Positions 23,485 through 35,014 of a stretch of 64,000 nucleotides of DNA are shown one piece after another. The notes under the pieces are model-generated. The model ran no database searches. It was not told the DNA's origin and saw only the letters and a list, made by a program, of their open reading frames with translations. The stretch is from Mycobacterium neglectum (GTDB lineage: Bacteria; Actinomycetota; Actinomycetes; Mycobacteriales; Mycobacteriaceae). The stretch spans positions 186,001-250,000 of the forward strand of contig NZ_NVQE01000002.1 of assembly GCF_002591975.1 (NCBI RefSeq), read 5' to 3'. The translations under genes were made by a program, and so were the position numbers. Each line of letters begins with the position of its first letter. The stretch's first letter is position 1.

Positions 23485-23587
23485 GACCGCTCACCAGGCT
23501 AAATGATCCAGGTCACGGCGTTGACCGCCGGGCAGCCGACTCACGCTCGCGCCGATCAGCCAAGCCGGGCGCCGCAACGTAGGCTCG

Positions 23588-24319
23588 GTGGACGTGAATA
23601 CCGTCGTCAGCACCTTGCGCGCCCTGCGCAGCTCGGTGATCGCGACCGCGTCCGCGGTGCCGCGACGACGGGTGTTCGCGATGCTGGCCGCGATTGTGAT
23701 TCTCGTCGCAATCGCGCTGCTCGTGCCCCTGCCGACCGCAGTTCAACTGCGCGACTGGGCGACTTCCGTCGGCCCGTGGTTTCCGTTGGCGTTTCTCGGC
23801 GCACACATCGTGATGACGGTATTTCCGTTCCCGCGCACCGCATTCACCCTGGCCGCAGGCCTGCTGTTCGGTCCGGTCCTCGGCATCCCGCTCGCGGTCA
23901 CGGCGGCCACCGTCAGCGCAGTCATCGCGCTGCTCCTGGTCCGCGCGGCCGGCTGGCAGCTCAACAAGCTGGTCAGCCATCCTCGAGTCGACGCGCTGGA
24001 CGCCCGACTGCGGGAACGCGGGTGGCCCGCGATCATGTCGATGCGGCTGATTCCGGCCGTGCCGTTCTCGGTGCTGAACTACGCAGCGGGCGCGTCGGCG
24101 GTTCGGGTATTGCCCTATACCTTCGCCACGCTGGTCGGGCTGGTGCCCGGCACCTCAGCGGTGGTGATCCTCGGCGATGCGCTGACCGGCAGCGTCAGCC
24201 CGCTACTGGTCCTGATCTCGTTCTGCACCGCGTGCCTCGGCGTGGCGGGACTGGTCTATGAGTTCCGCGCCCATCGTCGCCATCACCGCGACCACGCTGA
24301 GGCCACCTATCTGGAGTGA
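23588..24319 (+). CDS. TVP38/TMEM64 (DedA-like) membrane protein
   Basis: 243 residues with five to six membrane helices and the SNARE-associated/VTT core: a FPFPRTAFTLAAGLLFG re-entrant motif, LVRAAGW, and RLIPAVPFSVLNYAAG. VTT proteins are thought to be lipid scramblases. GTG at 23588 was chosen; another GTG two codons later is possible. Equivalent position to Rv1491c in M. tuberculosis. Its 3' end overlaps the convergent SPFH gene by 13 bases. Confidence 0.88.
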   Translation: MDVNTVVSTLRALRSSVIATASAVPRRRVFAMLAAIVILVAIALLVPLPTAVQLRDWATSVGPWFPLAFLGAHIVMTVFPFPRTAFTLAAGLLFGPVLGIPLAVTAATVSAVIALLLVRAAGWQLNKLVSHPRVDALDARLRERGWPAIMSMRLIPAVPFSVLNYAAGASAVRVLPYTFATLVGLVPGTSAVVILGDALTGSVSPLLVLISFCTACLGVAGLVYEFRAHRRHHRDHAEATYLE

Positions 24320-25527
24320 GCGCCGCCGTCGTTGCGAGGCGGGGGCTGCTGGGAGTACGCCGACGGCGGCTGCTGCTGCTGGGACAGCGGCGGGTACTGC
24401 GGCGGCGGATCGATGACTCCGGCCACCGGCTTGCGCGCCTCGGCCTCGGCCTTGGCCACGGCCTGCGCGATCTCCGGATCGGTCTGAGTGTTGAACCAGG
24501 CGGCCACCTCCTCGGAGTCGTCCTCCGGCCGTTGGATGTCCTCCTCCACCGGCGACGGCTCGTAACGGAAGACGCCGTCCGAACCCGGCGCGCCGAGCAT
24601 CTTCGTGAAGCCCTCGAGTGCCGATCCGAAGTCGCTTGGCACCAGCCAGACCTTGTTCGCCTCGCCCTTCGCCATCTGCGGCAGTGTCTGCAGGTACTGG
24701 TAGGCCAGCATCTCCGGAGTCGGTCGGCCCCGCTTGATCGCCGCGAACGTCTTCTCGATGGCCTTGGCCTGGCCCTGTGCCTGCAGGTAGGACGCGGCAC
24801 GTTCACCCTGGGCGCGCAGCATGCGTGACTGCCGGTCGGCCTCGGCGGCCAGGATCGCGGCCTGCTTGGCACCCTCGGCGGCGAGGATCTGCGCCTGCTT
24901 CTGGCCCTCGGCCTGCTTGATCGACGCCTCCCGGTTGCCTTCGGCTGTCAGGATCATCGCCCGCTTCTCGCGGTCGGCACGCATCTGCTTTTCCATCGAA
25001 TCCTGAATCGACGGCGGCGGGTCGATGCTGCGCAACTCGACGCGAGCCACCCGCAGCCCCCATCGGTTGGTGGCCTCGTCGAGCACGCCGCGCAGCTGTC
25101 CGTTGATCGAGTCGCGGGACGTCAGGGTCTGTTCCAGGGTCATGCCGCCGACCACGTTGCGCAGTGTGGTGGTGGTCAGCTGCTCGACGCCGACGATGTA
25201 GTTGCTGATCTGGTAGACGGCGGCCTGCGGATTGGTCACCTGGAAGTAGACGACGGTATCGATGTTGACCGTCAGGTTGTCCTCGGTGATCACCGGCTGC
25301 GGCGGGAAGGACACCACCCGTTCACGCAGGTCGACGCGGGCGCGGATCTTGTCGACGAACGGCAGCAGCAGCGTCAACTGTCCCGAAACCGTCTTGCTGT
25401 AACGACCGAGCCGCTCGATGACCGCGGCCTCGGCTTGCGGGATCAATGCGATGGACTTGGCCACGATGATGGCGGCGAAGACCACCAGCACAGCCACCAG
25501 AATCAAACCGGCGACGGCACCATCCAT
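24307..25527 (-). CDS. SPFH/band 7 membrane protein (Rv1488-like)
   Basis: 406 residues. One N-terminal membrane helix (about 5-25) is followed by the SPFH domain (about 27-200), a charged coiled coil rich in AEG/AEA repeats (about 195-265), and a Pro/Gln-rich low-complexity C-terminus. SPFH proteins oligomerise into large membrane rings that organise lipids or control proteases. It lies 31 bases downstream of an NfeD gene, the classic NfeD-SPFH pair. Matches Rv1488 in order and length. Confidence 0.93.
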   Translation of the reverse strand: MDGAVAGLILVAVLVVFAAIIVAKSIALIPQAEAAVIERLGRYSKTVSGQLTLLLPFVDKIRARVDLRERVVSFPPQPVITEDNLTVNIDTVVYFQVTNPQAAVYQISNYIVGVEQLTTTTLRNVVGGMTLEQTLTSRDSINGQLRGVLDEATNRWGLRVARVELRSIDPPPSIQDSMEKQMRADREKRAMILTAEGNREASIKQAEGQKQAQILAAEGAKQAAILAAEADRQSRMLRAQGERAASYLQAQGQAKAIEKTFAAIKRGRPTPEMLAYQYLQTLPQMAKGEANKVWLVPSDFGSALEGFTKMLGAPGSDGVFRYEPSPVEEDIQRPEDDSEEVAAWFNTQTDPEIAQAVAKAEAEARKPVAGVIDPPPQYPPLSQQQQPPSAYSQQPPPRNDGGAHSR

Positions 25528-25558
25528 GAAAGTTCCTTCCCTAGGTGTCCAGGCTTCT

Positions 25559-25990
25559 CTAGACGACTTTCTGTACGACGGCGGTTGCGCCGTCGATCTG
25601 CACGACGGTCACGTGGTCGCCGGGCTCGTAGACATCGCTATCGTTCAGCGGGCGTGCGGTCCAGACTTCGCCCTCGAGTTTCACCTGTCCTTCGTGGCGT
25701 CCGACCCGGTCGAGCACCAGCGCGCTCTTACCCTCCAACGCCTTCGCAGGCTCGGGTAGACCCTTGCCCGAATTGAAGTGCCTGCGCAGTGCGGGCCGAA
25801 CCAGTACCAGCAGTAGCACCGACACGACGGCGAAGACCGCTCCATGGATCCACAGGTCATCGAATATGAGGCTGGAGCCAGCGGCGGCCAGGGCGCCGCC
25901 GCCGAGCATGAGCAGGAACAGGTCGCCGGTCAGCGCCTCGGCTCCGGCAAGGGCCAGGGCGGCGATTAGCCAGATCAGCGCAGCAGGCAT
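25559..25990 (-). CDS. NfeD-family membrane protein
   Basis: 143 residues: three membrane helices in the first 70 residues followed by the small OB-fold NfeD domain (about 80-143, GKSALVLDRVGRHEGQVKLEG). It is the partner of the SPFH protein encoded just downstream and probably docks onto it. Short NfeD form without the ClpP-like protease. Start ATG 25990. Confidence 0.92.
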   Translation of the reverse strand: MPAALIWLIAALALAGAEALTGDLFLLMLGGGALAAAGSSLIFDDLWIHGAVFAVVSVLLLVLVRPALRRHFNSGKGLPEPAKALEGKSALVLDRVGRHEGQVKLEGEVWTARPLNDSDVYEPGDHVTVVQIDGATAVVQKVV

Positions 25991-26049
25991 GCCGCCAGCC
26001 TAGCGCGTAGCCGACCCGATGAGCGGCTAACAACTACACTGCGGAAATC

Positions 26050-26910
26050 ATGTGGTGTCCGAGTGTGTCGTTGACCGTGTGGGCGAACGCCTGGCTTGCT
26101 GGTGCCGCCGCGCCCGACGATGTGTTGGATGCGCTATCACAGTGGGCACCAAGACATTCCGTCACGGCGTACGACTCGGTGGCGGCCGGGCGTACGGGGC
26201 TGCCCTGGCCGGATCTGACCGACGCCGGCGCTGTCTCGCTGCTGCAGACCCTGCGTACCAGCGCGGGCCGGGGCAGCGGGGCGCCCGCGATGGGCGTCGC
26301 CCTGCCGGTACCCGGCGACGTTCGCGGGCTGCCGGCCGGCACACAGTTTCAGCGTGACGCGGTGGCCGCGGGCGAGGCGCTCATCATGGCCGGTGATCCC
26401 GCCGAGGCCATCGGCCTGGTACCCGACTTCGAATACCCGGATGTCGGCGACGATGGCGATGAGCTCGATACCGCAGCCGAACCGTCCGCGCTGTCGTGGA
26501 CGGTGTATTCGGTGCCCGGCGCGGCGCCGACGGAGGGTCTCGATCTCGGTGAGTCGGAATATGCCATGCGCTCCGCGGTCCGCTCCGCCGCCGATGCGCT
26601 GGGAGCGCTGCACGCGGAAGCGGCAGGCAGCGATATCGAAGACCCGCGCAGTCTCGTCGAACAGGTTGTGGAATCCGAACGGCGACACAGTATTCCGGAC
26701 CATGCGCCGACGCGTGCCCTGCGGGTGCTTGAGAACGCGGCATACATCGACGCGATCATCACGGTGAGCTCGGGACTGATTCCCATCGGACTCAACAGCT
26801 CCGCCGACGTCCAGACAGCCAGCGAAGCGCTGCGACCGTTGAACGGAGTCGTGCGGTCGGCGCGATTGGCGGCCGTCAGCGAAATCCTGCATTCCGCCTG
26901 GCAGCACTGA
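26050..26910 (+). CDS. Conserved mycobacterial hypothetical (Rv1486c-like)
   Basis: 286 residues, matching Rv1486c in size and place. It is mainly helical with an acidic middle ([10 protein letters not shown] near 140) and no membrane segment, signal peptide or catalytic motif that could be named. It is the lone plus-strand gene between the nfeD-SPFH pair and the hemH-inhA-fabG1 operon. Function unknown. Confidence 0.85.
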   Translation: MWCPSVSLTVWANAWLAGAAAPDDVLDALSQWAPRHSVTAYDSVAAGRTGLPWPDLTDAGAVSLLQTLRTSAGRGSGAPAMGVALPVPGDVRGLPAGTQFQRDAVAAGEALIMAGDPAEAIGLVPDFEYPDVGDDGDELDTAAEPSALSWTVYSVPGAAPTEGLDLGESEYAMRSAVRSAADALGALHAEAAGSDIEDPRSLVEQVVESERRHSIPDHAPTRALRVLENAAYIDAIITVSSGLIPIGLNSSADVQTASEALRPLNGVVRSARLAAVSEILHSAWQH

Positions 26911-26931
26911 ACGAGCGCGGCGCCGCAACGC

Positions 26932-27177
26932 TCACCAGCGCCACGGCCACCAATGCCGGTCATAGCCGAATCCGTAACCCGGACCGTGGTACCCGCCGAA
27001 TCGATGGTCACCATGGCCATAGCCATGGCCGCCGCCACCGTACCCATGGGCAGCGGGAATGATCACGGCCGACGAAGTGGACGGGGGCGCTGCCGTCGCA
27101 ACGGGCGCCGCCGCGATGGTCAACGCCGCGGCGCTCGCCGCGACCGCTGCCGCGATCTGCTTTAACCCTGGTCGCAT
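26932..27177 (-). CDS. Small secreted Gly/His/Tyr/Trp-rich peptide
   Basis: 81 residues: a Sec signal peptide (basic RPGLKQ, then an Ala-rich hydrophobic core, AxA near residue 30) and a mature peptide of about 50 residues that is rich in Gly, His and Tyr (HGYGGGGHGYGHGDHRFGG) and ends in WWPWRW. The low-complexity His and aromatic content suggests metal or surface binding. Similar short repeats are known in secreted mycobacterial peptides, but no family was recognised. An AGGAG lies before ATG 27177 (reverse complement of ctcct at 27185-27189). Confidence 0.75.
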   Translation of the reverse strand: MRPGLKQIAAAVAASAAALTIAAAPVATAAPPSTSSAVIIPAAHGYGGGGHGYGHGDHRFGGYHGPGYGFGYDRHWWPWRW

Positions 27178-27275
27178 CGCAAAACTCCTTCGAATGCCTA
27201 TGTTTCTCTTGCACCTCCAGAGTTGCGCGCCAACCGCTCCGTGTCCTTGCGGCTGACGCCAAATTCGGGCCCCCG

Positions 27276-28289
27276 CTAGCTGGTATCACAGCGAGGCGTG
27301 CAGACCGCCCCATCAAGCGAAAAGCCCTGCAAGGGGGGAGCATCCGGGCCAGGGACACGGACCGGATCGCGGTCGGTGCGCAGTTCGTCGAGTAGGTCGG
27401 CGACCACCCGCGCAAGGTCGGCGTTCGGCGTCGCGGCTCGCGCAAATGCGATATCGGACTGTTCGGCCTGCAATCTCAACTCGTGGTCGAGGTCCCACAC
27501 CACCTCGATGTGGTCTGCGACGAAACCGATCGGGCAGACGACCACCGCGTCCGTGCCTGTTTCCGCCAGAGCTGCGAGGTGATCGCCGACATCCGGCTCC
27601 AGCCACGGCACCTGCGGCGGCCCGGAGCGCGACTGCCACACCTGGTCATAGTCGTCATAGCCCGCCGCGGTGGCGACCAGCTTGGCGGCGTACGCCACCT
27701 GCCGCGCGTATAGGTCTGCGCCACAACGGGACGCATTCGACAGTGGGATCGAGTGTGCCGTGAAGATCAACCGTGCGTTGTCCGGCACGGTCTGCGCGGC
27801 GGTGATGATCGCCTCGCTGAACATCTGGACGAACAGCGGATGGTCGTAGTACTGACGCAGTTTCACCAGCTGGGGTGCCGTGTCGCCGACCGCCCGCCTG
27901 GCCCTTGCGATGTCCTCGACGTACTGCGTGCAACCCGAGTAACCGCCCCACGCCGACGTGGCGAAGACCGCGGCGCTGCGGATCCCATCGGCGGCCATGG
28001 CGGCGACGGCATCTTCGATGTACGGCTCCCAGTTCCGGTTACCGAAATATATTGGGAGGTCAATGAATCCACGCAGTTGATCGACCAGCGCCCGGTTGAT
28101 GCCGTTGATCGGCGAGACGCCGCCGAAATGCATGTAGTGCTCGGCGACGGAGGCGAGACGCTCCCGCGGAATCCCGCGGCCCCTGGTGACGTTCTCCAGG
28201 AACGGCATCACCTGGTCCGGCCCTTCCGGCCCGCCGAAGGACAGCAGCAGGACCGCGTCTGGGCTATTGCTCTTCGCGTGAGCGGCCAT
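27276..28289 (-). CDS. hemH: Ferrochelatase (coproporphyrin ferrochelatase type)
   Basis: 337 residues. It inserts ferrous iron into the porphyrin; in Actinobacteria the product is coproheme. Seen: [17 protein letters not shown] at the N-terminus, the FTAHSIP catalytic His region, and [14 protein letters not shown]. Cysteines at YSGC (mid-protein) and in the C-terminal VCTPRC match the 2Fe-2S ligands of the actinobacterial enzymes. ATG 28289 directly abuts the inhA stop, so it is the third gene of the fabG1-inhA-hemH operon, as in M. tuberculosis (hemZ, Rv1485). Confidence 0.96.
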   Translation of the reverse strand: MAAHAKSNSPDAVLLLSFGGPEGPDQVMPFLENVTRGRGIPRERLASVAEHYMHFGGVSPINGINRALVDQLRGFIDLPIYFGNRNWEPYIEDAVAAMAADGIRSAAVFATSAWGGYSGCTQYVEDIARARRAVGDTAPQLVKLRQYYDHPLFVQMFSEAIITAAQTVPDNARLIFTAHSIPLSNASRCGADLYARQVAYAAKLVATAAGYDDYDQVWQSRSGPPQVPWLEPDVGDHLAALAETGTDAVVVCPIGFVADHIEVVWDLDHELRLQAEQSDIAFARAATPNADLARVVADLLDELRTDRDPVRVPGPDAPPLQGFSLDGAVCTPRCDTS

Positions 28290-29096
28290 CTAGAGCAACT
28301 GCGTGCTCGCGCCGCCGTCGGCGTAGATGATCGTGCCGGTCGTCGCGGGCAGCCAGTCCGACAGCAGCGCGCATACGGTCTTGGCCACGGGTGTGGGATC
28401 CTTCATGTTCCATCCGATGGGCGCCCGCTGATCCCAGCCCTCTTCGAGCAACTTCATCTGCGCACCGGCCTCCTCGCCGAGCGCACCGCCGACGATGGCG
28501 CTCATCGCCAGCGTGCGGATTGGTCCTGCGGCAACGAGATTCGAGCGGACACCGTGCGGGCCCGCTTCGCGAGCCACGAACCGGTTCACCGACTCCAGCG
28601 CGCTCTTGGCGACCGTCATCCAGTTGTACGCGGGCATCGCGCGGGTCGGATCGAAGTCCATCCCCACGATGGCGCCACCCGGATTCATGATGGGCAGCAC
28701 CGCCTTCGCCAGCGACGCATACGAATACGCCGAGATGTGGATGCCCTTGGCGACGTCCTCGTACGGCGCATCGAAGAACGGGTTGATGCCCATCCCGGTC
28801 TGCGGCATGAAGCCGATCGAGTGCACCACGCCGTCGAGTTTGTTGCCGTCGCCGATGACCTCGGTGACGCGGTCGGCCAGCGTGTCGAGATGCTTTTCGT
28901 CCTGCACGTCGAGCTCGAGAAGGGGTGCCTTCTCCGGGAGTCGGTCGGCGATCCGCTGGATCAGCTTCATCCGGTCGAATCCGGTCAGCACCAGCTCGGC
29001 GCCCGCCTCCTGGGCAACCTTGGCGATGTGGAACGCGATCGAAGAGTCGGTGATGATCCCCGTGACGAGGATGCGCTTGCCTTGCAGAAGTGTCAT
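28290..29096 (-). CDS. inhA: Enoyl-ACP reductase (NADH) of FAS-II, isoniazid target
   Basis: 268 residues, near identical in design to M. tuberculosis InhA (269). It reduces 2-trans-enoyl-AcpM during mycolic acid elongation. Visible: the N-terminal [19 protein letters not shown] nucleotide-binding loop, VVHSIGFMP (containing the Ser94 equivalent), and [12 protein letters not shown] with catalytic Tyr and Lys. It lies 22 bases downstream of fabG1 in the same operon. Start ATG at 29096. Confidence 0.98.
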   Translation of the reverse strand: MTLLQGKRILVTGIITDSSIAFHIAKVAQEAGAELVLTGFDRMKLIQRIADRLPEKAPLLELDVQDEKHLDTLADRVTEVIGDGNKLDGVVHSIGFMPQTGMGINPFFDAPYEDVAKGIHISAYSYASLAKAVLPIMNPGGAIVGMDFDPTRAMPAYNWMTVAKSALESVNRFVAREAGPHGVRSNLVAAGPIRTLAMSAIVGGALGEEAGAQMKLLEEGWDQRAPIGWNMKDPTPVAKTVCALLSDWLPATTGTIIYADGGASTQLL

Positions 29097-29118
29097 GTGA
29101 AGCTTCCTTGTTCGTTTC

Positions 29119-29916
<798 letters not shown>

Positions 29917-29929
29917 CTAAGAAATCGCC

Positions 29930-30940
29930 TCAGAGTGGCAGCCGGCGGTTGATCAACAGGCTCGCCACAGCGGCGATCGCAGCCAGCAGGGCCGCGAGCC
30001 GCAGCCAGCCGGTGGTGGCCTCGCCGCGGACTGTCTCGTAGCCGATCTGATCCTGGAGCGAGGAGTAGACCTTGTTCAGTTCCTCGATATTGGACGCGGT
30101 GTAGGAATCGCCGCCGGAAAGCTGGGCGATCTTCTTCATCATCTGGTCGTCGACGGGCACCGGTACCCGCTCGCCGTTGACCTCCACCTCGCCGTGTTCG
30201 GTGCCGAAGGAGATCGTCGAGATCGGGACCCCCTGGTCTTTGGCGGTGCGGGCGGCGGTGAAGGCGCCCTTCGGATTGTCCGGATTCGACGGCACGGTTT
30301 CCTTACCGTCGGAGAACAACACGATGCGGGCGGGCGGCGGCGTATCGCCGCCGCCGATGACGGCCCCGACCGTAGAGATCGACGACAACGCGGTGAAAAT
30401 CGCTTCGCCGGTAGCGGTACGGTCGGCGACCTGCAGGTTGTCGATGGCGCGCCGGCTCGCGTCGCGGTTCGTGGTCGGTGAAACCAGCACCGTCGCGGTG
30501 CCGGCATAGGCGATTACTCCCAGGTTGATCCCCGGGGTGAGCTCATCGACGAACTTCTTGGACGCTTCCTTGGCGGCGGTCAACCGGTCGGGTTCCACAT
30601 CAGTGGCCCGCATCGACTGCGACACGTCGATGGCCAGCATCACGACCGCGCGATTGCGCGGAAGGCGTTGGTCGTAGGTGGGCCCGGCCAGAGCGATCGT
30701 GCAGAACAACAACGAGATACCGAGCAGCGCCGCGGGTACGTGCCGCCACACGCTCGGGCGCCGCGGCGCCACGCTGTCGAGAAGCTCGGTGTTGGCGAAC
30801 TGCTGTAGCCGCCTGCGTCGGGCGACTTGAGCGACGACGTACAGCCCGGCCAGCCCCAGCACGACGAGAACGAAGAACAGGAGCCACCAGATGTGTGAGA
30901 ACCCCGTGAGCGAGACCGGCCCTAGCAGCGGAATCGTCAT
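29930..30940 (-). CDS. VWA-domain membrane protein (Rv1481-like), second copy
   Basis: 336 residues. Membrane helices at about 17-39, 68-86 and 312-331 flank a von Willebrand A domain with the MIDAS motif DVSQS (105-109) and a TGE and FSDG MIDAS-completing loops. Such BatA/YfbK-like proteins accompany MoxR ATPases and DUF58 proteins and are thought to act in envelope protein maturation. It lies downstream of a 335-residue paralog with which it shares a stretch of identical DNA. Confidence 0.9.
   Translation of the reverse strand: MTIPLLGPVSLTGFSHIWWLLFFVLVVLGLAGLYVVAQVARRRRLQQFANTELLDSVAPRRPSVWRHVPAALLGISLLFCTIALAGPTYDQRLPRNRAVVMLAIDVSQSMRATDVEPDRLTAAKEASKKFVDELTPGINLGVIAYAGTATVLVSPTTNRDASRRAIDNLQVADRTATGEAIFTALSSISTVGAVIGGGDTPPPARIVLFSDGKETVPSNPDNPKGAFTAARTAKDQGVPISTISFGTEHGEVEVNGERVPVPVDDQMMKKIAQLSGGDSYTASNIEELNKVYSSLQDQIGYETVRGEATTGWLRLAALLAAIAAVASLLINRRLPL
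30252..30328. repeat. 77-bp tract identical to 31285-31361 in the VWA paralog
   Basis: Base-by-base comparison at a fixed offset of 1033 shows complete identity over 77 bases, including all third codon positions, and one mismatch before a further 11 identical bases. It encodes the segment [14 protein letters not shown] to GAFTAARTA. Elsewhere the two genes differ at many synonymous sites. Confidence 0.9.
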
Positions 30941-30962
30941 ATCAGATCGTCATCCCGTCGAC

Positions 30963-31970
30963 TCAGTTCGGCAGACGACGGTTGATGAGCAGCGCCGACA
31001 ATGCCGCCAGCGCCAGCGCCAGCGCACCGAGCCGTAGCCAGCCGATGCTCGCGTCGCCCTTGATCGTTTCGTAGCCGATCTGCTGCTGCAGGTTCGCATA
31101 TACGGCACGCAACTGCTCGAGGCTGGACGCGGTGAACGCCTCGCCGCCGGACAGATCGGCGATTTCCTTCAGCATCTCGTCGTCCACTGGCACCGGTTGA
31201 CGCTGGTCGTTGATCTCGACATATCCGTACGGCGTCCCGAACGAAATCGTCGAGATCGGCACACCTTGGTCCTTGGCGGTGCGCGCGGCGGTGAAGGCGC
31301 CCTTCGGATTGTCCGGATTCGACGGCACGGTTTCCTTACCGTCGGAGAACAACACGATGCGCGCCGGTGGCGGTTCGTCGCCGCCGCCGATCACGGCGCC
31401 CACGGTGGCGATCGCCTGCAACGCGGTGAAGATGCCCTCACCGGTGGCGGTGCGGTCGGCGAACTGCAACTTGTCGATCGCGGCCTTGGTGGCTTCGCGA
31501 CCGGTGGTCGGTGAAACCAGCACGGTCGCCGTACCGGCATAGGCGATCAGCCCGAGATTGATGCCAGGGGTCAACTCATCGGCGAACTGTTTGGACGCTT
31601 CCTGGGCCGCTGCCATGCGATTCGGCGAGACGTCAGTGGCCCGCATCGACTGCGATACGTCCATCACGAGCATCACCACCGCGCGGTTGCGCGGAATTCG
31701 GACGTCGTGTGTCGGGCCGGCCATCGCCACGGTGAGAAGCACCAGCGCGATCACGAGCAGGATCGCGGGCAGGTGCCGCCGCCGTGTCGGACTCTTGGGC
31801 GCAACACTCTCCAGCAGTTCCATGTTGGCGAATCGCAGCATCCGCCGGTGCCGGGCAAGCTGAACGAAGATGTAGAGCGCGACTACGCCGAGCACGACCA
31901 ACAGGAACAGGAAGAACCAAGCGTGCTCGAACCCCGACAGCGTTATCGGACCAAGTAGCGGTAATGTCAT
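30963..31970 (-). CDS. VWA-domain membrane protein (Rv1481-like), first copy
   Basis: 335 residues with the same architecture as the next gene: two N-terminal helices, VWA domain with MIDAS DVSQS (104-108), C-terminal helix. It follows the DUF58 gene by 29 bases and precedes the second copy by 22. M. tuberculosis has, from memory, a single gene (Rv1481) at this point, so this is a tandem duplication or a duplication lost there. The two proteins are about two-thirds identical overall by eye, higher in the VWA domain. Confidence 0.92.
   Translation of the reverse strand: MTLPLLGPITLSGFEHAWFFLFLLVVLGVVALYIFVQLARHRRMLRFANMELLESVAPKSPTRRRHLPAILLVIALVLLTVAMAGPTHDVRIPRNRAVVMLVMDVSQSMRATDVSPNRMAAAQEASKQFADELTPGINLGLIAYAGTATVLVSPTTGREATKAAIDKLQFADRTATGEGIFTALQAIATVGAVIGGGDEPPPARIVLFSDGKETVPSNPDNPKGAFTAARTAKDQGVPISTISFGTPYGYVEINDQRQPVPVDDEMLKEIADLSGGEAFTASSLEQLRAVYANLQQQIGYETIKGDASIGWLRLGALALALAALSALLINRRLPN
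31285..31361. repeat. 77-bp tract identical to 30252-30328
   Basis: Second copy of the identical tract, in the upstream VWA gene. Same reading frame and same encoded residues; consistent with recent gene conversion. Confidence 0.9.
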
Positions 31971-31999
31971 GTACGCCTTAGCATTTCAGGTCAAAGATC

Positions 32000-32952
32000 T
32001 CAGGCGCGGCCCGCCAGGGCCAAGCGGCGAGTGGCGACGAACCGGACCACGTCGGCAATCCAGTCCCTGTCGGTGCGCAGCGACAGCAGCGGTGCATCGC
32101 AGCGTCGCAGCGTCCGCGCCACCTCGGCTCGATGGGCCGCCGCGGCCTTCGCGAAGTCGTCGCGCAGCTGCGCGTCAATGGTGAACTCACGAGTGCGGCC
32201 GGTCTCGGTGTCCTGCAGGATGACGTCGCCGACGGGCGGCAGTTCGACATCGCGCGGATCCAGCACCTCGATGCCGAGCACCTCGTGCCGCCCGGCGATG
32301 GCCCGTAACGGGCGCATCCAGTCGATCGGGCCGAGAAAGTCGCTGATGATGACCGCCATCCCGCGCCGGCGTTCGGGTCTGCGCAGGGCGTCGATGGTGG
32401 CGGCCAGATCACCGCGGACTCCCGCGGGCGCCTTGGGCATCGTGGCGATGGCCCGCAGCATCTCCTGTTCGTGCATGCGACCAGACAGCGCGGGCACCCG
32501 CCGGACGGAGTCGCCGTTGGCGATGATGGCGCCGATCCGGTTACCGCCGCCGCTGTTGAGGAACGTGATCGCCGCGGCCGCCGCCACTGCCAGGTCGCGC
32601 TTCTCGCACCCCACGGTCCCGAAGTCCAGGCTCGCCGAGACGTCGACCACCAGCCAGGTCTCCAGTTCACGGTCGGCGATCATCTGGCGTACGTGCGGAT
32701 GTGTGGTGCGGGCGGTCACCGACCAATCCATCCGACGCACATCGTCGCCAGGCTGGTAGAGCCGCGATTCGCCGGGTTCGGAACCCGGGCCGGGCAGCAA
32801 GCCGAGGTGGTCGCCGTGCAGTACGCCGTCGAGCTTGCGGCGCACGGTCAACTCGAGTTTGCGCAGCGCCGCCGTCAGCGCGGGATCACGAATCTCCCCT
32901 CGCTTCAGCGACGGCAGATCGACTCGCCTCGTCGGGCCGCCCGTTGTTCGAG

Positions 32953-32956
<4 letters not shown>
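32000..32956 (-). CDS. DUF58 domain protein (Rv1480-like)
   Basis: 318 residues. The DUF58 hallmark is the YQPGDDVRRMDWSVTART block near residue 70, followed by a VWA-like domain with VVDVSASLDF (incomplete MIDAS) and IISDFLG. No membrane segment. DUF58 proteins work with MoxR AAA ATPases and VWA proteins. Its GTG/ATG start at 32956 overlaps the moxR stop by four bases, so it is coupled to moxR. Confidence 0.92.
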
Positions 32957-34116
<1,160 letters not shown>

Positions 34117-34291
34117 CAACGGTCCTCCCACATCGGTATTTGGCCAATCTCCGGCCTCGGCGACACCTTGTCCGCCGCACGCTCGTCGTCAACTATTCCA
34201 GGCACTTCGGAATCCGTCGACGTCGCCCGGCCGCGTGCCGCCAACATCAACAGCATTGCTAACAGGAGCTCAGGCTTTGCTCAGGCGTCGC

Positions 34292-35014
34292 TCAGGTTTC
34301 GATAATCCGCGCGACGTACGGCTGCAGGCCCGCGGTCCGCACCTGGCTGACCCCAACCCCGCCCGCGGTGCCCCCGGACTCCAGCATCTTGCCGCCGCCG
34401 AGATAGATCGCGACGTGCTGGCTGCCACCCGGACCCCAGAACAGCAGATCGCCGCGCTTGGCCTGGCTCGTCGGCACTTTGCGACCGGTGTCGTACTGAT
34501 CGCCCGAGTATTTCGGGATCAGCACGCCGACGCCGGCGAATGAGAACTGGGTGAAGCCCGAGCAGTCGTAGCCGACGGTGTTGGCGCCGGAGTCGACGCC
34601 GGTGCTCGGGCCTGTTGGCTTGCCGCCGCCCCAGGAATACGGGGTGCCGATCTGGGAGCCGCCGCGTCGGATGACGTACTCGATGGCCTGCGGACCGCGC
34701 ACCCGGCCGGGTGCCACACCCGCCGAGGGCGGCGGGCCGAACCCGAGGGTGGCCAGGAACTTGCGGCCGAGGTCCATCGTGGCCTCGGTGGCCTGCGCGG
34801 TCGCAGCCAGAGACGCGTTGGCGATGGACAGCGGATCGCCCGGCGCGCCAGCGCTGAGAATCTTCGGCAGCGTGGGATCCCACTGGCCGTCGTCAGGGGC
34901 GGCGGTCGCGGGCATGGCTGCGCCGATGGCCACCACAACTGCGCCGACCATCATCAAGAGACCGCTGAGGACCCGAAAAAGCTTGGAGTGCAAAGTAATC
35001 CTTCTCGTCACCAT
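34292..35014 (-). CDS. ripB: NlpC/P60 peptidoglycan endopeptidase RipB
   Basis: 240 residues: signal peptide (about 1-40, ending ATAAP), a short linker and an NlpC/P60 domain with catalytic Cys151 (GYDCSGF) and His200 (SQHVAIY). It cleaves the D-Glu to meso-DAP bond of the peptide stem outside the cell. It lacks the coiled-coil N-terminus of RipA. ATG 35014 lies inside the ripA stop region (ATGGTGA); GTG one codon later is an alternative. Cotranscribed with ripA. Confidence 0.94.
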   Translation of the reverse strand: MVTRRITLHSKLFRVLSGLLMMVGAVVVAIGAAMPATAAPDDGQWDPTLPKILSAGAPGDPLSIANASLAATAQATEATMDLGRKFLATLGFGPPPSAGVAPGRVRGPQAIEYVIRRGGSQIGTPYSWGGGKPTGPSTGVDSGANTVGYDCSGFTQFSFAGVGVLIPKYSGDQYDTGRKVPTSQAKRGDLLFWGPGGSQHVAIYLGGGKMLESGGTAGGVGVSQVRTAGLQPYVARIIET

